A stretch of 64,000 bases of DNA from Oscillospiraceae bacterium (GCA_017828975.1 JAGAJN010000008.1:1-64000), one strand, 5' to 3'. Positions 50,970 to 59,456 are shown, numbered from the stretch's first letter. The notes: generated by a model not told the origin, from the sequence alone. Numbers and translations: made by a program.

Positions 50970-53027
50970 TTATTCAAATACCGCTTGAATGGTAAAATCC
51001 CCCGTAATGACAATTTCTGCTTCAGGCGAAACCGCAGATGACAGTTCACAGCCTGTAAATACCCATTCCTTAAAGCTTTCGCCCTCGTTCGGTACTGCCG
51101 TTATCGAAACAGGATAATCGGCAAAATATTTTCCGCTGACAGGTTCATCAAGGTCAAGAAGTGTGTTGTTGATCTTGACCGTTCCCTTTGTGCTGTCCGA
51201 ACAGGAAATTTCTGCGTTGTAACAGCCGCCAAGCCCAAAGGCTTTTTTCATAACATCGGGCATTGAGTTATATCGTCCGTCAACGAAAACGGCAAGATTG
51301 TTTATCTGCTGCTCATAATGATTTTTTGCATCGTATGTGACCCATTCGGGACCGAACCGCATAAACGTCGGGGGTACAAGCTTTCCGTACACCTCGTAAA
51401 GCTCAACAATTCTGTGGGCGACATCCGACGACTTGAAATCATAATTTCTCATATCGCACATGGTAAGCACAAGCTCTTTTTTAAAGCTCTCATTTGCATA
51501 AAGAGCACGGAACATATCCGCAGGGCTTCGGTTTACCTCCTCAGGCACATCATCGGGATTTCCTTTGCCGGGCTTAAGATATTCCGAGATATTATCGGCA
51601 TTATAGTTTGAACCTCCGCTGTAAATACCTGAGGAAAAATCCGTATCGTAAACCATCATGCGCCATTTTCCGTCTGCGGCAGCAATACTCTCATCGGGAG
51701 TTCTGACACGCCACATACGCCAGTTGTTGTCCTTTAAGAAGCTGTCCTCATTGTAGATGTAAAGATTAAATGCCGCATAATCTATGTAGCTCCCCATATC
51801 AAGCATTTCACATGCCTTTTCGTAATTTGCGGGGACAGACATATCATTTCCGACAATGAAATCAAACATTTCGTCGTAATATGAAATGTCGCTTTCTTCG
51901 CCTTCCTCGATCTCTCCGCATTTTATCATTATCACATTGTTATTGTCAATGCCGTAGTTGTTTTCGATGTAATTGTCGCTGTAATCCTCTGCAATGGTGT
52001 ACATTCCCCAATATTCGCCGTTTATAAATGCAACGCAGGGAGTAAACTGCTGCGTATCAAACCGTCTGACACTTACACACTCCTGTAACAACGGGTCACG
52101 TATCTTGGCAAAATCGCAGTCGTTGCCGCCGTTTCTGAGCAGGAAGGATTTGTATTTTTCCACCTTCCCTTCCCCGTCCGAACGGATATTATCGGGAATT
52201 ATCTCATAGCCCACCGACTTGCTGCCGTATTCCTCACGTGCGATAAATCGCATACTCTTCTGCGGAGCATTTCTGGAAGCCGCACCCATTATCCTGACAC
52301 CCATATCCTGCGAAAATCCAATGCTGCCGTCTGCCGCTATGAATTCAAATGATACGGGACGCTCCCATTCCCTGCCCCTGTTGGTATAATTCCCCTCGGA
52401 CTGCCAGCCTTCAAGCCGCTTGTTGTTCTCGTCCTCGGCTATCCAATTGTCATAAGTTGCACCCATAACATAGATGCCCGTTTCGTAATCAAAAAGATTG
52501 CCGCTGTCCGTGATAATTGAGATAACAGGTACATTTCCGTATTCCTTTTCACGGTCTATCCCTACAAAGTATGTACCGTCTAAAATTTCACTTGTACTGC
52601 CGTCCTCGTACACTGCCACAGCTCTTATTACATTTGCCTTAGTGACCTTTTCACGGGGAGTATAATTTTCTCCGACGCTTATTCCTGTCTTTGCGCTCAG
52701 CACGTTAGGCTCATTGGTCCTGTTTTTAAGAGAGATAGGTTTGCTGTACAGCGTGCTTGCTTCATATGGAATGCTTCCGTCGGTCGTATAGTATATTTTC
52801 GCCTTCGGGTCGGGACAGGTTATCTCCAGCTGAAAATTATCCTTGTAAAATCCGCTCTTATGACTGAAAACAATTTCTTCCGAGCCATTATTTTCCGAAA
52901 CAATATCCGTGGCAGCCGATGTATTGACCTCCGTTTCGGAAATGTCATTACTGTCGGCACAGCCCGAAAGTATGCCCGCAGCTATAAGTGCGGAAATTAT
53001 CCCGGCATATATCTTGGTCGATGTCAT
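50970..53027 (-). CDS. CotH-kinase lipoprotein with C-terminal repeat domain
   Basis: 685 residues. Signal peptide with a lipobox GILSGC (about 17-22), so it is anchored outside the membrane. Next a chitobiase/FN3-like beta domain (about 50-150, KIYYTTDGSIPYE), then the CotH domain (about 170-560): MGVRIMGAASRNAPQKSMRF, NGGNDCDFAKIRDPLLQE, FINGEYWGMYTIAEDY and WRMMVYDTDFSSGIY. The C-terminus is an InlB/bacterial-repeat-like domain ending FTIQAVFE. CotH in Bacillus is a protein kinase of spore coat proteins; the exported clostridial types are of unknown role. Divergent from VTC and DUF4956 genes, a known association. Confidence 0.9.
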   Translation of the reverse strand: MTSTKIYAGIISALIAAGILSGCADSNDISETEVNTSAATDIVSENNGSEEIVFSHKSGFYKDNFQLEITCPDPKAKIYYTTDGSIPYEASTLYSKPISLKNRTNEPNVLSAKTGISVGENYTPREKVTKANVIRAVAVYEDGSTSEILDGTYFVGIDREKEYGNVPVISIITDSGNLFDYETGIYVMGATYDNWIAEDENNKRLEGWQSEGNYTNRGREWERPVSFEFIAADGSIGFSQDMGVRIMGAASRNAPQKSMRFIAREEYGSKSVGYEIIPDNIRSDGEGKVEKYKSFLLRNGGNDCDFAKIRDPLLQECVSVRRFDTQQFTPCVAFINGEYWGMYTIAEDYSDNYIENNYGIDNNNVIMIKCGEIEEGEESDISYYDEMFDFIVGNDMSVPANYEKACEMLDMGSYIDYAAFNLYIYNEDSFLKDNNWRMWRVRTPDESIAAADGKWRMMVYDTDFSSGIYSGGSNYNADNISEYLKPGKGNPDDVPEEVNRSPADMFRALYANESFKKELVLTMCDMRNYDFKSSDVAHRIVELYEVYGKLVPPTFMRFGPEWVTYDAKNHYEQQINNLAVFVDGRYNSMPDVMKKAFGLGGCYNAEISCSDSTKGTVKINNTLLDLDEPVSGKYFADYPVSITAVPNEGESFKEWVFTGCELSSAVSPEAEIVITGDFTIQAVFE

Positions 53028-53059
53028 GCTTTACCGCCTTTCAAAAACTTATTATCCTA

Positions 53060-53088
53060 ATTATACATCTGCGGATATGATTTGTAAA
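53060..53088 (-). promoter_or_regulatory. Promoter of cotH-like gene
   Basis: TTTACA and TATAAT with a 17-nt spacer, ~33 nt upstream of the start codon. Confidence 0.75.
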
Positions 53089-53117
53089 GGCATTATTCCG
53101 AAAAATTTATTTTTATC

Positions 53118-53146
53118 TTGACAGTATTTTACTATTGTGGTACAAT
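53118..53146 (+). promoter_or_regulatory. Promoter of the VTC/DUF4956 operon
   Basis: TTGACA and TACAAT with a 17-nt spacer, about 30 bp before the presumed start of the VTC protein. Confidence 0.75.
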
Positions 53147-53224
53147 GTAAAAAATCTGTAAAATAACAGGCGGTGAATACATACGGACTACCAATCGACC
53201 TTCATACGAAAAGAACTGAAATAT

Positions 53225-53899
53225 ATGCTGACAAGACATCAGTATGAAAGACTCAGGGAGCTTGTTTCCCCATATATGACCGAGGATAAATACGGTCTGC
53301 ACACCATATGCAGTATTTATTTCGATACGGACGATGACCGTCTGATACGCAATTCTATCGAAAGGCCTCTTTATAAGGAAAAGCTTCGGCTAAGGAGCTA
53401 CGGCGTTCCGACAAATGATGATTCCGAAGTTTTTCTGGAGCTGAAAAAGAAATACAAGGGTATTGTCTACAAGCGAAGAGAGGCTCTTACACTTTTCGCT
53501 GCGGAAAGCTACATTCAAAACGGGCTGTTCCCCGCAGACAGTCAGATATTCAGGGAGATAAATTATTTCCGCAGCTATTACAGCGCATATCCGAAAATAT
53601 TTATCGCCTACGACCGTATTGCAATGGCAGGAAACAGTGACACAAACCTTCGTATGACCTTTGATTTTAGAATTCGCTGCCGACGCAATGACCTTGATCT
53701 GCAAGCGGGAGATCACGGCACTGAGCTGCTATCAAGCGGCAGTGTCCTGATGGAAATAAAGATACCCGGCGCTATGCCCTTGTGGTTATGCTCGGCACTT
53801 TCACAGCTAAAGCTCTACCCTGTGTCCTTTTCAAAATACGGGCAATTTTACATAAAAGAATTAAAAGGAGAATATAAAATATGTTCACCGATATGTTGA
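53225..53899 (+). CDS. VTC-domain polyphosphate polymerase-like protein
   Basis: 224 residues from ATG 53225. The VTC fold (tunnel of beta strands with basic residues) is shown by ICSIYFDTDDDRLIRNSIERPLYKEKLRLRSY in parts, VFLELKKKYKGIVYKRR and VLMEIKIPG. Family members normally begin with an RKELKY-type strand that supplies catalytic basic residues. Those codons are present just upstream in the same frame (from an ATA at 53177: HTDYQSTFIRKELKYM) but without ATG, GTG or TTG. So the true start is probably ATA at 53177, or a one-base shift has separated a GTG at 53173. It overlaps DUF4956 downstream by 19 nt. Confidence 0.85.
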   Translation: MLTRHQYERLRELVSPYMTEDKYGLHTICSIYFDTDDDRLIRNSIERPLYKEKLRLRSYGVPTNDDSEVFLELKKKYKGIVYKRREALTLFAAESYIQNGLFPADSQIFREINYFRSYYSAYPKIFIAYDRIAMAGNSDTNLRMTFDFRIRCRRNDLDLQAGDHGTELLSSGSVLMEIKIPGAMPLWLCSALSQLKLYPVSFSKYGQFYIKELKGEYKICSPIC

Positions 53900-54552
53900 C
53901 CTTCGGACAGTCAAACGCTTCCGAGCTTCTGTTATGCACAGGCTCTTCGGCAGTGCTTGGTCTGATGATAGCACTCTGCTATATGTTCAAAAGCAAATAC
54001 AGCAAAAGCTTTGTATGCACACTGGTCATGCTGCCTGTTATCGTTCAGGCGGTAATAATGCTTGTAAATGGCAATGTGGGAACGGGCGTTGCGGTAATGG
54101 GTGCATTCAGTCTTATAAGATTCCGCTCTGTGCCGGGGACCTCACGGGAGATAGGCGCACTTTTCCTTGCCATGACAGCAGGTATCGCAACAGGTATGGG
54201 ACAGCTTGTGTTTGCATTTGCCGTCACGGGCTTTGTATGCCTTATAATGCTGATACTGACTGCAATAAAATTCGGAGAAACGCAGCAGGCTCCATCTGAG
54301 CTGAAAATTACCGTTCCCGAGGATATGGATTTTGAGGATGCCTTTGATGATATTTTAAACAGCTATACCTCGTCCTACCGTCTTATATCCTCCAAAACCA
54401 CCAATATGGGCAGCCTTTACGAACTGAGATACGAGATCATTCTCAAAGAGGAGATCAGCGTGAAAAAAATGATCGACGAAATACGCTGCAGGAACGGCAA
54501 CCTTACTGTTGTCTGCGGTCAAAAGCAGATCTCGCATCAGGACGAATTATAA
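53881..54552 (+). CDS. DUF4956 membrane protein
   Basis: 223 residues with about four hydrophobic helices (about 17-38, 45-65, 70-95, 108-130), including GNGNVGTGVAVMGAFSLIRFRSVPGTSREIG-like core (quoted in part: GAFSLIRFRSVPGTSREIG), the DUF4956 signature. The soluble C-terminal ~85 residues resemble a ferredoxin-like ACT fold. In many Firmicutes it is encoded next to VTC-type polymerase and CotH genes, as here. The combined role, possibly extracellular polyphosphate or coat phosphorylation, is not established. Confidence 0.9.
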   Translation: MFTDMLTFGQSNASELLLCTGSSAVLGLMIALCYMFKSKYSKSFVCTLVMLPVIVQAVIMLVNGNVGTGVAVMGAFSLIRFRSVPGTSREIGALFLAMTAGIATGMGQLVFAFAVTGFVCLIMLILTAIKFGETQQAPSELKITVPEDMDFEDAFDDILNSYTSSYRLISSKTTNMGSLYELRYEIILKEEISVKKMIDEIRCRNGNLTVVCGQKQISHQDEL

Positions 54553-54609
54553 GAAAATATGAACAGTTCTTCCCGACAGCCCCCGAAGAAAGGCGTACAT
54601 CAGCTTTGG

Positions 54610-54933
54610 TCATGTTGCTGACTTGATTATCAGCTTAGCCACATCGGACGGCTTAAGGACCTTGCCCGCAGATGCAACCTTGTCGTTTATAACAATAACA
54701 GGCATACTCATAACACCGTAGGTCATTATCTTTTCCATATCGGTGATATACTCGACATTAACAAGCAGTTCCATTACAGAAACTGCCTTTTTTGCGTTTT
54801 CATACTGCTGATGACAAGATTTACAGCCTGCACCGAGCACTTTAATATTTTTTATCTTTCCGGTCAAGTACGGGCTGTGTAAGGTTATGGTTTTCTTTTC
54901 TTCTTTTTTCTTTCCGAATCCGAATATTGACAT
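54610..54933 (-). CDS. Thioredoxin-fold redox protein (CxxC)
   Basis: 107 residues. After a Lys-rich N-terminus, the fold of small redox-active disulfide proteins follows: IKVLGAGCKSCHQQYENAKKAV with a CKSC active site (about 37-40), and YGVMSMPVIVINDKVASAGKV with the cis-Pro loop. It is the last gene of the ArsR operon, 15 nt after the permease. In similar operons it is believed to cooperate with the permease in handling thiol-bound metalloids or metals. No terminator is obvious downstream. Confidence 0.88.
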   Translation of the reverse strand: MSIFGFGKKKEEKKTITLHSPYLTGKIKNIKVLGAGCKSCHQQYENAKKAVSVMELLVNVEYITDMEKIMTYGVMSMPVIVINDKVASAGKVLKPSDVAKLIIKSAT

Positions 54934-54948
54934 TGCAGATTACCTCCA

Positions 54949-55980
54949 TTAAATAATAAAACCTTGGATAGCATTGAAAAAATATCCCACAAGAATTATC
55001 CCGACAGTACATATTGCTATGAAAACACCCAGCAGCTTAGGCTTTACAGCCTTGCGGAGCATTATCATGGACGGAAGGGACAGCGTTGTTACCGCCATCA
55101 TAAACGACAGCACAACACCGAGCAAAGCACCCTTTGCAAGCAAAGCCTCCGCTATCGGAATAGTACCGAAAATATCTGCATACATCGGAACTCCTGCGAT
55201 AACAGCAAGGATAACACCAAATGGATTATTATCCCCAAGTAGGCTCACAATAAAAGCTTCGGGTATCCAATTATGTATCACCGCTCCGATAGCCACACCG
55301 ATAAACACATAAGGGAAAACCTTTTTTGCAGTAGAAATCACCTGTTCCCAAGAATATTTTATGCGTTCCTTGAAATGCAGCTCCTCCTGCGGAATATCAA
55401 GAGCTTTACCGTTTCGTATAAATTCCTCGACTTGAGCTTCAAGATGCAGCTTTTCGATCAGCGTACCGCCGATCACCGCAATGACCAGTCCGACGATCAC
55501 ATAGACCACTGCGACCTTCCAGCCGAAAATGCTCATCAACAGCACGAGAGAGCCAAGGTCAACCATTGGCGACGAAATCAAAAAAGAGAATGTAACTCCA
55601 AGCGGCAGTCCCGCACTCGTAAATCCGATAAACAGCGGTATCGATGAACAGGAACAAAAGGGAGTAACCGTTCCAAGCAATGCAGCAGTTATATTAGCAC
55701 CTATCCCGTGAAATCTGCCAAGGATTTTTTTAGTTCTTTCGGGAGGAAAGTAGCTTTGAATGTACGAAATTATCATAATGAGAATGCCGAGCAGTACCAT
55801 TATCTTTATCATATCATAGATAAAAAACAGCACACTGCCGCCTATCTTTTCGCTTGTATCAATGCCAATACGCTCCAGCAGATCTCCTATCAGCCTGTTC
55901 AGCCAAGCCATTCCAAGGATCTCATTCTGTATGAAATCCCACACAGAGCCAAGTTTATCCAATTTATCATCTCCAAACAT
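54949..55980 (-). CDS. Permease of the UPF0718/DUF318 family
   Basis: 343 residues with about eight transmembrane helices. Family signature LLGTVTPFCSCSSIPLFIGFTSAGLPLGV (Cys-Ser-Cys core, about 103-128, quoted in parts) and a matching VPMYADIFGTIPIAEALLAKGALLG in the second half. The paired Cys residues are thought to bind thiophilic ions; ArsP of Campylobacter is a relative that exports methylarsenite. The operon also has ArsR and a thioredoxin-like protein, which fits metal or metalloid efflux, but the substrate is inferred. Confidence 0.88.
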   Translation of the reverse strand: MFGDDKLDKLGSVWDFIQNEILGMAWLNRLIGDLLERIGIDTSEKIGGSVLFFIYDMIKIMVLLGILIMIISYIQSYFPPERTKKILGRFHGIGANITAALLGTVTPFCSCSSIPLFIGFTSAGLPLGVTFSFLISSPMVDLGSLVLLMSIFGWKVAVVYVIVGLVIAVIGGTLIEKLHLEAQVEEFIRNGKALDIPQEELHFKERIKYSWEQVISTAKKVFPYVFIGVAIGAVIHNWIPEAFIVSLLGDNNPFGVILAVIAGVPMYADIFGTIPIAEALLAKGALLGVVLSFMMAVTTLSLPSMIMLRKAVKPKLLGVFIAICTVGIILVGYFFNAIQGFII

Positions 55981-56013
55981 TCACATGTAAATTTGTACGC
56001 ATACTGACGCCGT

Positions 56014-56457
56014 TCAATTAAAGTCAGCAAGAACACCTTCAAGCACTTCAACAGCACTCCTTATCAGATTGGGACAAATATCCTTAAACAGATTTTTCTC
56101 TTTGATACAAGCCATATCTTCGGGAATGGTAAGGTCATATCCGAGCAAATCACGGCAAACAATAAACTTGTTGGCTTCTTTGAACCGTTTTGTGAATTCA
56201 ACAGCAATGTCATAGGCTCTTGATTTCTGTTCGTTGTTTTCGGACTGATAGTGACCATATTTCAAACCTAAAGCCATCAGAGCACCCGAAACAGCACCGC
56301 ACATCTCGCCGTTCCTTGCACCTCCGCCGAATGATGTTGCGAGCCTTAATGCAAGCTCCTCATCAATGCCGAAATCGGGTGCAAATGCTGCGAATACTGC
56401 CTGTGAACAGTTAAAATTGTTTGAGAACAGTTCTAATGCTTTTTCTGTTTTACTCAT
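56014..56457 (-). CDS. C-GCAxxG-C-C family redox protein
   Basis: 147 residues. Family motifs: NNFNCSQAVFAAFAPDFGI near the N-terminus, GGGARNGEMCGAVSGALMALG (the Cys with GAxxG) and late Cys residues around FIVCRDLLGYDLT and KNLFKDICPNLI. The conserved cysteines suggest a metal or iron-sulfur site or redox function. It lies 2 nt after the ArsR gene and 33 nt before the permease, so it belongs to the same metal-responsive operon. Exact function is unknown. Confidence 0.87.
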   Translation of the reverse strand: MSKTEKALELFSNNFNCSQAVFAAFAPDFGIDEELALRLATSFGGGARNGEMCGAVSGALMALGLKYGHYQSENNEQKSRAYDIAVEFTKRFKEANKFIVCRDLLGYDLTIPEDMACIKEKNLFKDICPNLIRSAVEVLEGVLADFN

Positions 56458-56459
56458 AA

Positions 56460-56744
56460 TTATACATCCTTTCCTCTGCTTAACAAATACGAAAGATAGC
56501 TTTGTGCCTTTCGGATACCTTCAGCAGAAATGGAGTAGTGCATCCACTTGCCTTCCTTCCGACCGCTGACGATCCCGCTGTCAACGAGAATTTTCATATG
56601 ATGGGAAAGTGTGGGCTGCGTGATATTCATTGCTTCAAGAAGCTTGCAGGCACACTTTTCACCATCAAGAAGAAGCTGGAGGATCCTTATTCTGTTTTCA
56701 TCACAGAATGCTTTGAATATATCGGCAGTTTCTTTGGTTGTCAA
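56460..56744 (-). CDS. ArsR-family regulator
   Basis: About 94 residues. TTG at 56744 is the favoured start because GAGG lies 8 nt upstream; a GTG at 56753 overlaps the ribosome site. Winged-helix motifs: IFKAFCDENRIRILQLLLDGEKCACKLLEAMNITQPTLSHHMKILVDSGIV in parts, with a Cys-x-Cys (ECACK-type, here KCACK) in the place where ArsR-type repressors bind arsenite. It should repress this operon and release on metal binding. Confidence 0.92.
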   Translation of the reverse strand: MTTKETADIFKAFCDENRIRILQLLLDGEKCACKLLEAMNITQPTLSHHMKILVDSGIVSGRKEGKWMHYSISAEGIRKAQSYLSYLLSRGKDV

Positions 56745-56779
56745 CAATATCACCTCGCATAGAAGTTTGTTTATGTGTT

Positions 56780-56808
56780 ATTATACATCATATATAGAGA
56801 TTTGTCAA
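56780..56808 (-). promoter_or_regulatory. Promoter of the ArsR operon
   Basis: TTGACA and TATAAT with a 17-nt spacer on the minus strand. The spacer is AT-rich (TCTCTATATATGATG), suitable for an ArsR operator around the promoter. Confidence 0.75.
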
Positions 56809-56958
56809 TATGTTTTTATCATATCACAAGAAACTGACAACAGCCAAATTCCCTAAAGCTCCACCCATTATTCTGTATTTTCTTAATTATTTGATTAAAA
56901 AGTATTGAAATTTTTCCGCAAATATTTATAATCATAACATTATATTCCAAGAAAATGC

Positions 56959-56988
56959 AGATCTCCCATAAGGCTTTTTGGGAGATCT
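56959..56988. other. Perfect hairpin in the 57-kb intergenic region
   Basis: Ten-base arms AGATCTCCCA/TGGGAGATCT with a 10-nt loop, directly before a TATAAT (56993-56998). It may be a terminator of a lost gene (T-run inside the loop only) or an operator of the tiny ORF that follows. Confidence 0.4.
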
Positions 56989-57039
56989 TCGGTATAATTA
57001 TGACAGACGCTTCACATAAAGATAACGGAAGGTGATCAT

Positions 57040-57129
57040 ATGGCAAAAAAACGTTTTAATATAGGTACGCCCATAATCACAGGGTATCAACGGACGAAAA
57101 TGCCGATTTTACGTTGTTTAAAGCAATGA
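57040..57129 (+). CDS. 29-codon ORF, leader peptide or gene remnant
   Basis: A GGAAGGTG ribosome site 6 nt upstream of an ATG opens a 29-residue basic peptide starting MAKKRFNIGTP. A -10-like TATAAT lies at 56993. The stop codon lies within the stem of a following terminator hairpin. The N-terminal sequence resembles the start of some longer clostridial proteins, so it may be the 5' stub of a deleted gene; alternatively a small expressed peptide. No homologue is identified. Confidence 0.35.
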   Translation: MAKKRFNIGTPIITGYQRTKMPILRCLKQ

Positions 57130-57164
57130 GCATCACAGATGAATGTGATGCTCATTTGCATTTT
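57127..57164 (+). terminator. Hairpin over the stop of the 29-codon ORF
   Basis: An 11-bp perfect stem, TGAGCATCACA/TGTGATGCTCA, with a 6-nt loop, followed by TTTGCATTTT. The stop codon TGA is the first three bases of the stem. Confidence 0.6.
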
Positions 57165-57437
57165 GTGGACAATCCCAAACAACAAGAGGAGCCTATGAGA
57201 AAAGGGAGATTTAATGAGTTTATGAGAACTCATATTTTTTCTCATTTTAATAAAACTTAATCATTTCTCAAACAACTCAAAAAACATTACTGTTGTAAAA
57301 TTCAAACAACCGAATACAAATTAGCCAGCAAAATGATCATAGCTTTGCGGTTCGGTAACTGACATATTGATGCTATAATATATCAAGGGGAGCTTTGAGT
57401 ATATTGTCCGCATTGTAACCCGTTAATTATTCTGTTC
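57165..57437. other. Intergenic AT-rich stretch with a second small hairpin
   Basis: No gene of normal length is present. A 21-codon frame with AGAGGAG upstream (57195-57260, MRKGRFNEF...) contains a hairpin ATGAGTT/AACTCAT followed by ATTTTTT at 57214-57240, again a terminator-like feature inside a tiny frame. The rest shows only AT-rich sequence before the next promoter. Confidence 0.35.
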
Positions 57438-57466
57438 TTGACATTATGACAAAAATATGATATAAT
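57438..57466 (+). promoter_or_regulatory. Promoter of the LacI-like/GGDEF gene
   Basis: Perfect TTGACA and TATAAT with a 17-nt spacer, ~90 bp before the start codon; a leader of AT-rich sequence follows. Confidence 0.8.
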
Positions 57467-57554
57467 AAATTTAAATTTATTAAGCTTAATATATACGATT
57501 TCCGGATTCTGTACTTTTTCCTTAAATTTGAAAATATAACCCGAGGTGTCAGAA

Positions 57555-59456
57555 ATGATAGGAAAATATAAAATTATCGCACTTTGCACCTGCCGTATTC
57601 AGGATGGAGAATGTCATGAGCTTGTAAATGAGCTTGACCAACAGCTTAGAAATATGGGCTGCCGTTTATTTGTGTATAACTGCATTTCAAAACTGAACAC
57701 CAATGCTGAAATAAACGCACAGATCTCAGTTTTCGATATCATTGATCCCTCCTTCTGCGATGCGGTTGTGATACATTCCTATCGTTTTGATAATTATGAA
57801 TTTTGCAAAACACTGGCACAGCGTTTTCTGGATATGGGACTTGCTGTTATATCCCTTGGAGAAACTATTAGCGGGTGTATCAATCTCGAATACCGCCATA
57901 AGGACGGTTTTGCAGAAATTGTATCCCATATGGTAAAGCACCACGGATACAAAGATATACATATGATAGCGGGAATAAAGGGCAATCCCTATTCCGATGA
58001 GCGTATCGAAGCCTTCAGAAAAGTGCTTCAGGATAATAATATCCTTTTTGATGACAGTATGGTAAGCTATGGAGATTTCTGGTCTGTACCTGCTGTTGCC
58101 GCCGTAGAAAGGCTTCTGAAGGAAAACAAGCTTCCTCGTGCGATCGTCTGCGCCAATGACCATATGGCGGTTGCTGTATCCTATTTTCTGCAAAGCCGTG
58201 GTATTTCTGTTCCCGATAAAGTGGCGGTTGCAGGCTATGACGGCATAGAAACCATATACAGCTCCGAGCCGACCGTATCATCTGCAGGAATATTTCCATC
58301 GGCTATTGCAAGGGCTGTATGCGATGCAATATGCAGTATTTTTGATGAAGGGTCCGCAGGTGAAAATATCCCTCTTATTCCCGAACCGATAATAAATGAA
58401 TCCTGCGGCTGCAGGAGTGAGAAAAACGGTCTTAAATTTAATTCGTCTGCTCTGTATAACGAGCTTATCAACCAATTCTACCGCTTTCAGGACGAAAACG
58501 TAATTTTGTCTGACATCAGTGAACGCATACAGCAATGTGACAATTTTAATGATATCGCCGACGAAATGCGCAAGGACGATCTTATGTACGCAATGACCTG
58601 TGTTATTAAGCGTGAATGTTACGATGAATCTATAAATCCCGAGTATGATATACAGCTGCATTTCGGAGATGATCTCTTCGTTCTGTATGACAGCGATGAT
58701 TATGATAATAAGCGGAATATGGAAGAAAGTTTTATCTCCTACAATATGAATGGGAGAGATATTATCCCAAATCTGATGAATTATTTAGATTACGGGCGAA
58801 GCTTTATCTTTACGTCCCTCACCTATCTGGGAAAGCCTCTGGGATATACCTGCTTTCATTTTTCAAGCTATATCCCCGGAAATTATTATAAGATCCCTCA
58901 AACAGTAAATATGCTCAGCACAGCTCTCGGAGGTCTAAGAGGTCTCAGACATCAGCATTATCTCCTTAACAGAGTTGACGAGATCTCAAAAACCGATGCC
59001 TTGACAGGACTTTACAACCGTTACGGCTTCTGCACGGAATATGACAACATTCTTCATGAGCTTGGAGACAGATCTATGGCGATAGTCATGTGCGACCTTG
59101 ACGGTCTGAAAACCATCAACGACAAATACGGTCACGATAACGGCGATTTTGCCATAAGGACCGCTGCACAGGCACTGAAAAGGGTTTGTCCCCATAATGC
59201 CGCCTGCACACGATTCGGCGGAGATGAAATGATGGCAGTTTTTCCCTGCTGCGGAGTCGAAAATGATATCAGAGCGATGTTTGATCAGGCTCTTGACAGC
59301 ATAAACGAAGCCTCGGGGAAGCCTTACAGGGTATCTGCAAGTATGGGAATTTACATAACCCAAAACGGTGAAAAGCCCGGCTTTGATGAGCTTATCAGAT
59401 GTTCGGACAAGCTTATGTATGAAGAGAAAAAGCAAAGAAAGGCTGCAAGAGGATAA
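57555..59456 (+). CDS. LacI-type sugar-sensor domain fused to GGDEF diguanylate cyclase
   Basis: About 633 residues from ATG 57555 (GAGGTG 6 nt upstream). Residues ~5-285 are a periplasmic-binding-like sensor of the LacI/PurR type without the DNA-binding helix-turn-helix and without signal peptide: HHGYKDIHMIAGIKGNPYSDERIEAF and AIVCANDHMAVAVSYFLQSRGISVPDKVAVAGYDG in parts. After a linker (~290-460) comes a GGDEF domain (~465-633) with DALTGLYNRYG, DLDGLKTINDKYGH and TRFGGDEMMAVF. The active-site signature is GGDEM. No RxxD inhibitory site is seen five residues upstream. It should make cyclic di-GMP in the cytosol when a sugar-like ligand binds; the ligand is unknown. Confidence 0.92.
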   Translation: MIGKYKIIALCTCRIQDGECHELVNELDQQLRNMGCRLFVYNCISKLNTNAEINAQISVFDIIDPSFCDAVVIHSYRFDNYEFCKTLAQRFLDMGLAVISLGETISGCINLEYRHKDGFAEIVSHMVKHHGYKDIHMIAGIKGNPYSDERIEAFRKVLQDNNILFDDSMVSYGDFWSVPAVAAVERLLKENKLPRAIVCANDHMAVAVSYFLQSRGISVPDKVAVAGYDGIETIYSSEPTVSSAGIFPSAIARAVCDAICSIFDEGSAGENIPLIPEPIINESCGCRSEKNGLKFNSSALYNELINQFYRFQDENVILSDISERIQQCDNFNDIADEMRKDDLMYAMTCVIKRECYDESINPEYDIQLHFGDDLFVLYDSDDYDNKRNMEESFISYNMNGRDIIPNLMNYLDYGRSFIFTSLTYLGKPLGYTCFHFSSYIPGNYYKIPQTVNMLSTALGGLRGLRHQHYLLNRVDEISKTDALTGLYNRYGFCTEYDNILHELGDRSMAIVMCDLDGLKTINDKYGHDNGDFAIRTAAQALKRVCPHNAACTRFGGDEMMAVFPCCGVENDIRAMFDQALDSINEASGKPYRVSASMGIYITQNGEKPGFDELIRCSDKLMYEEKKQRKAARG

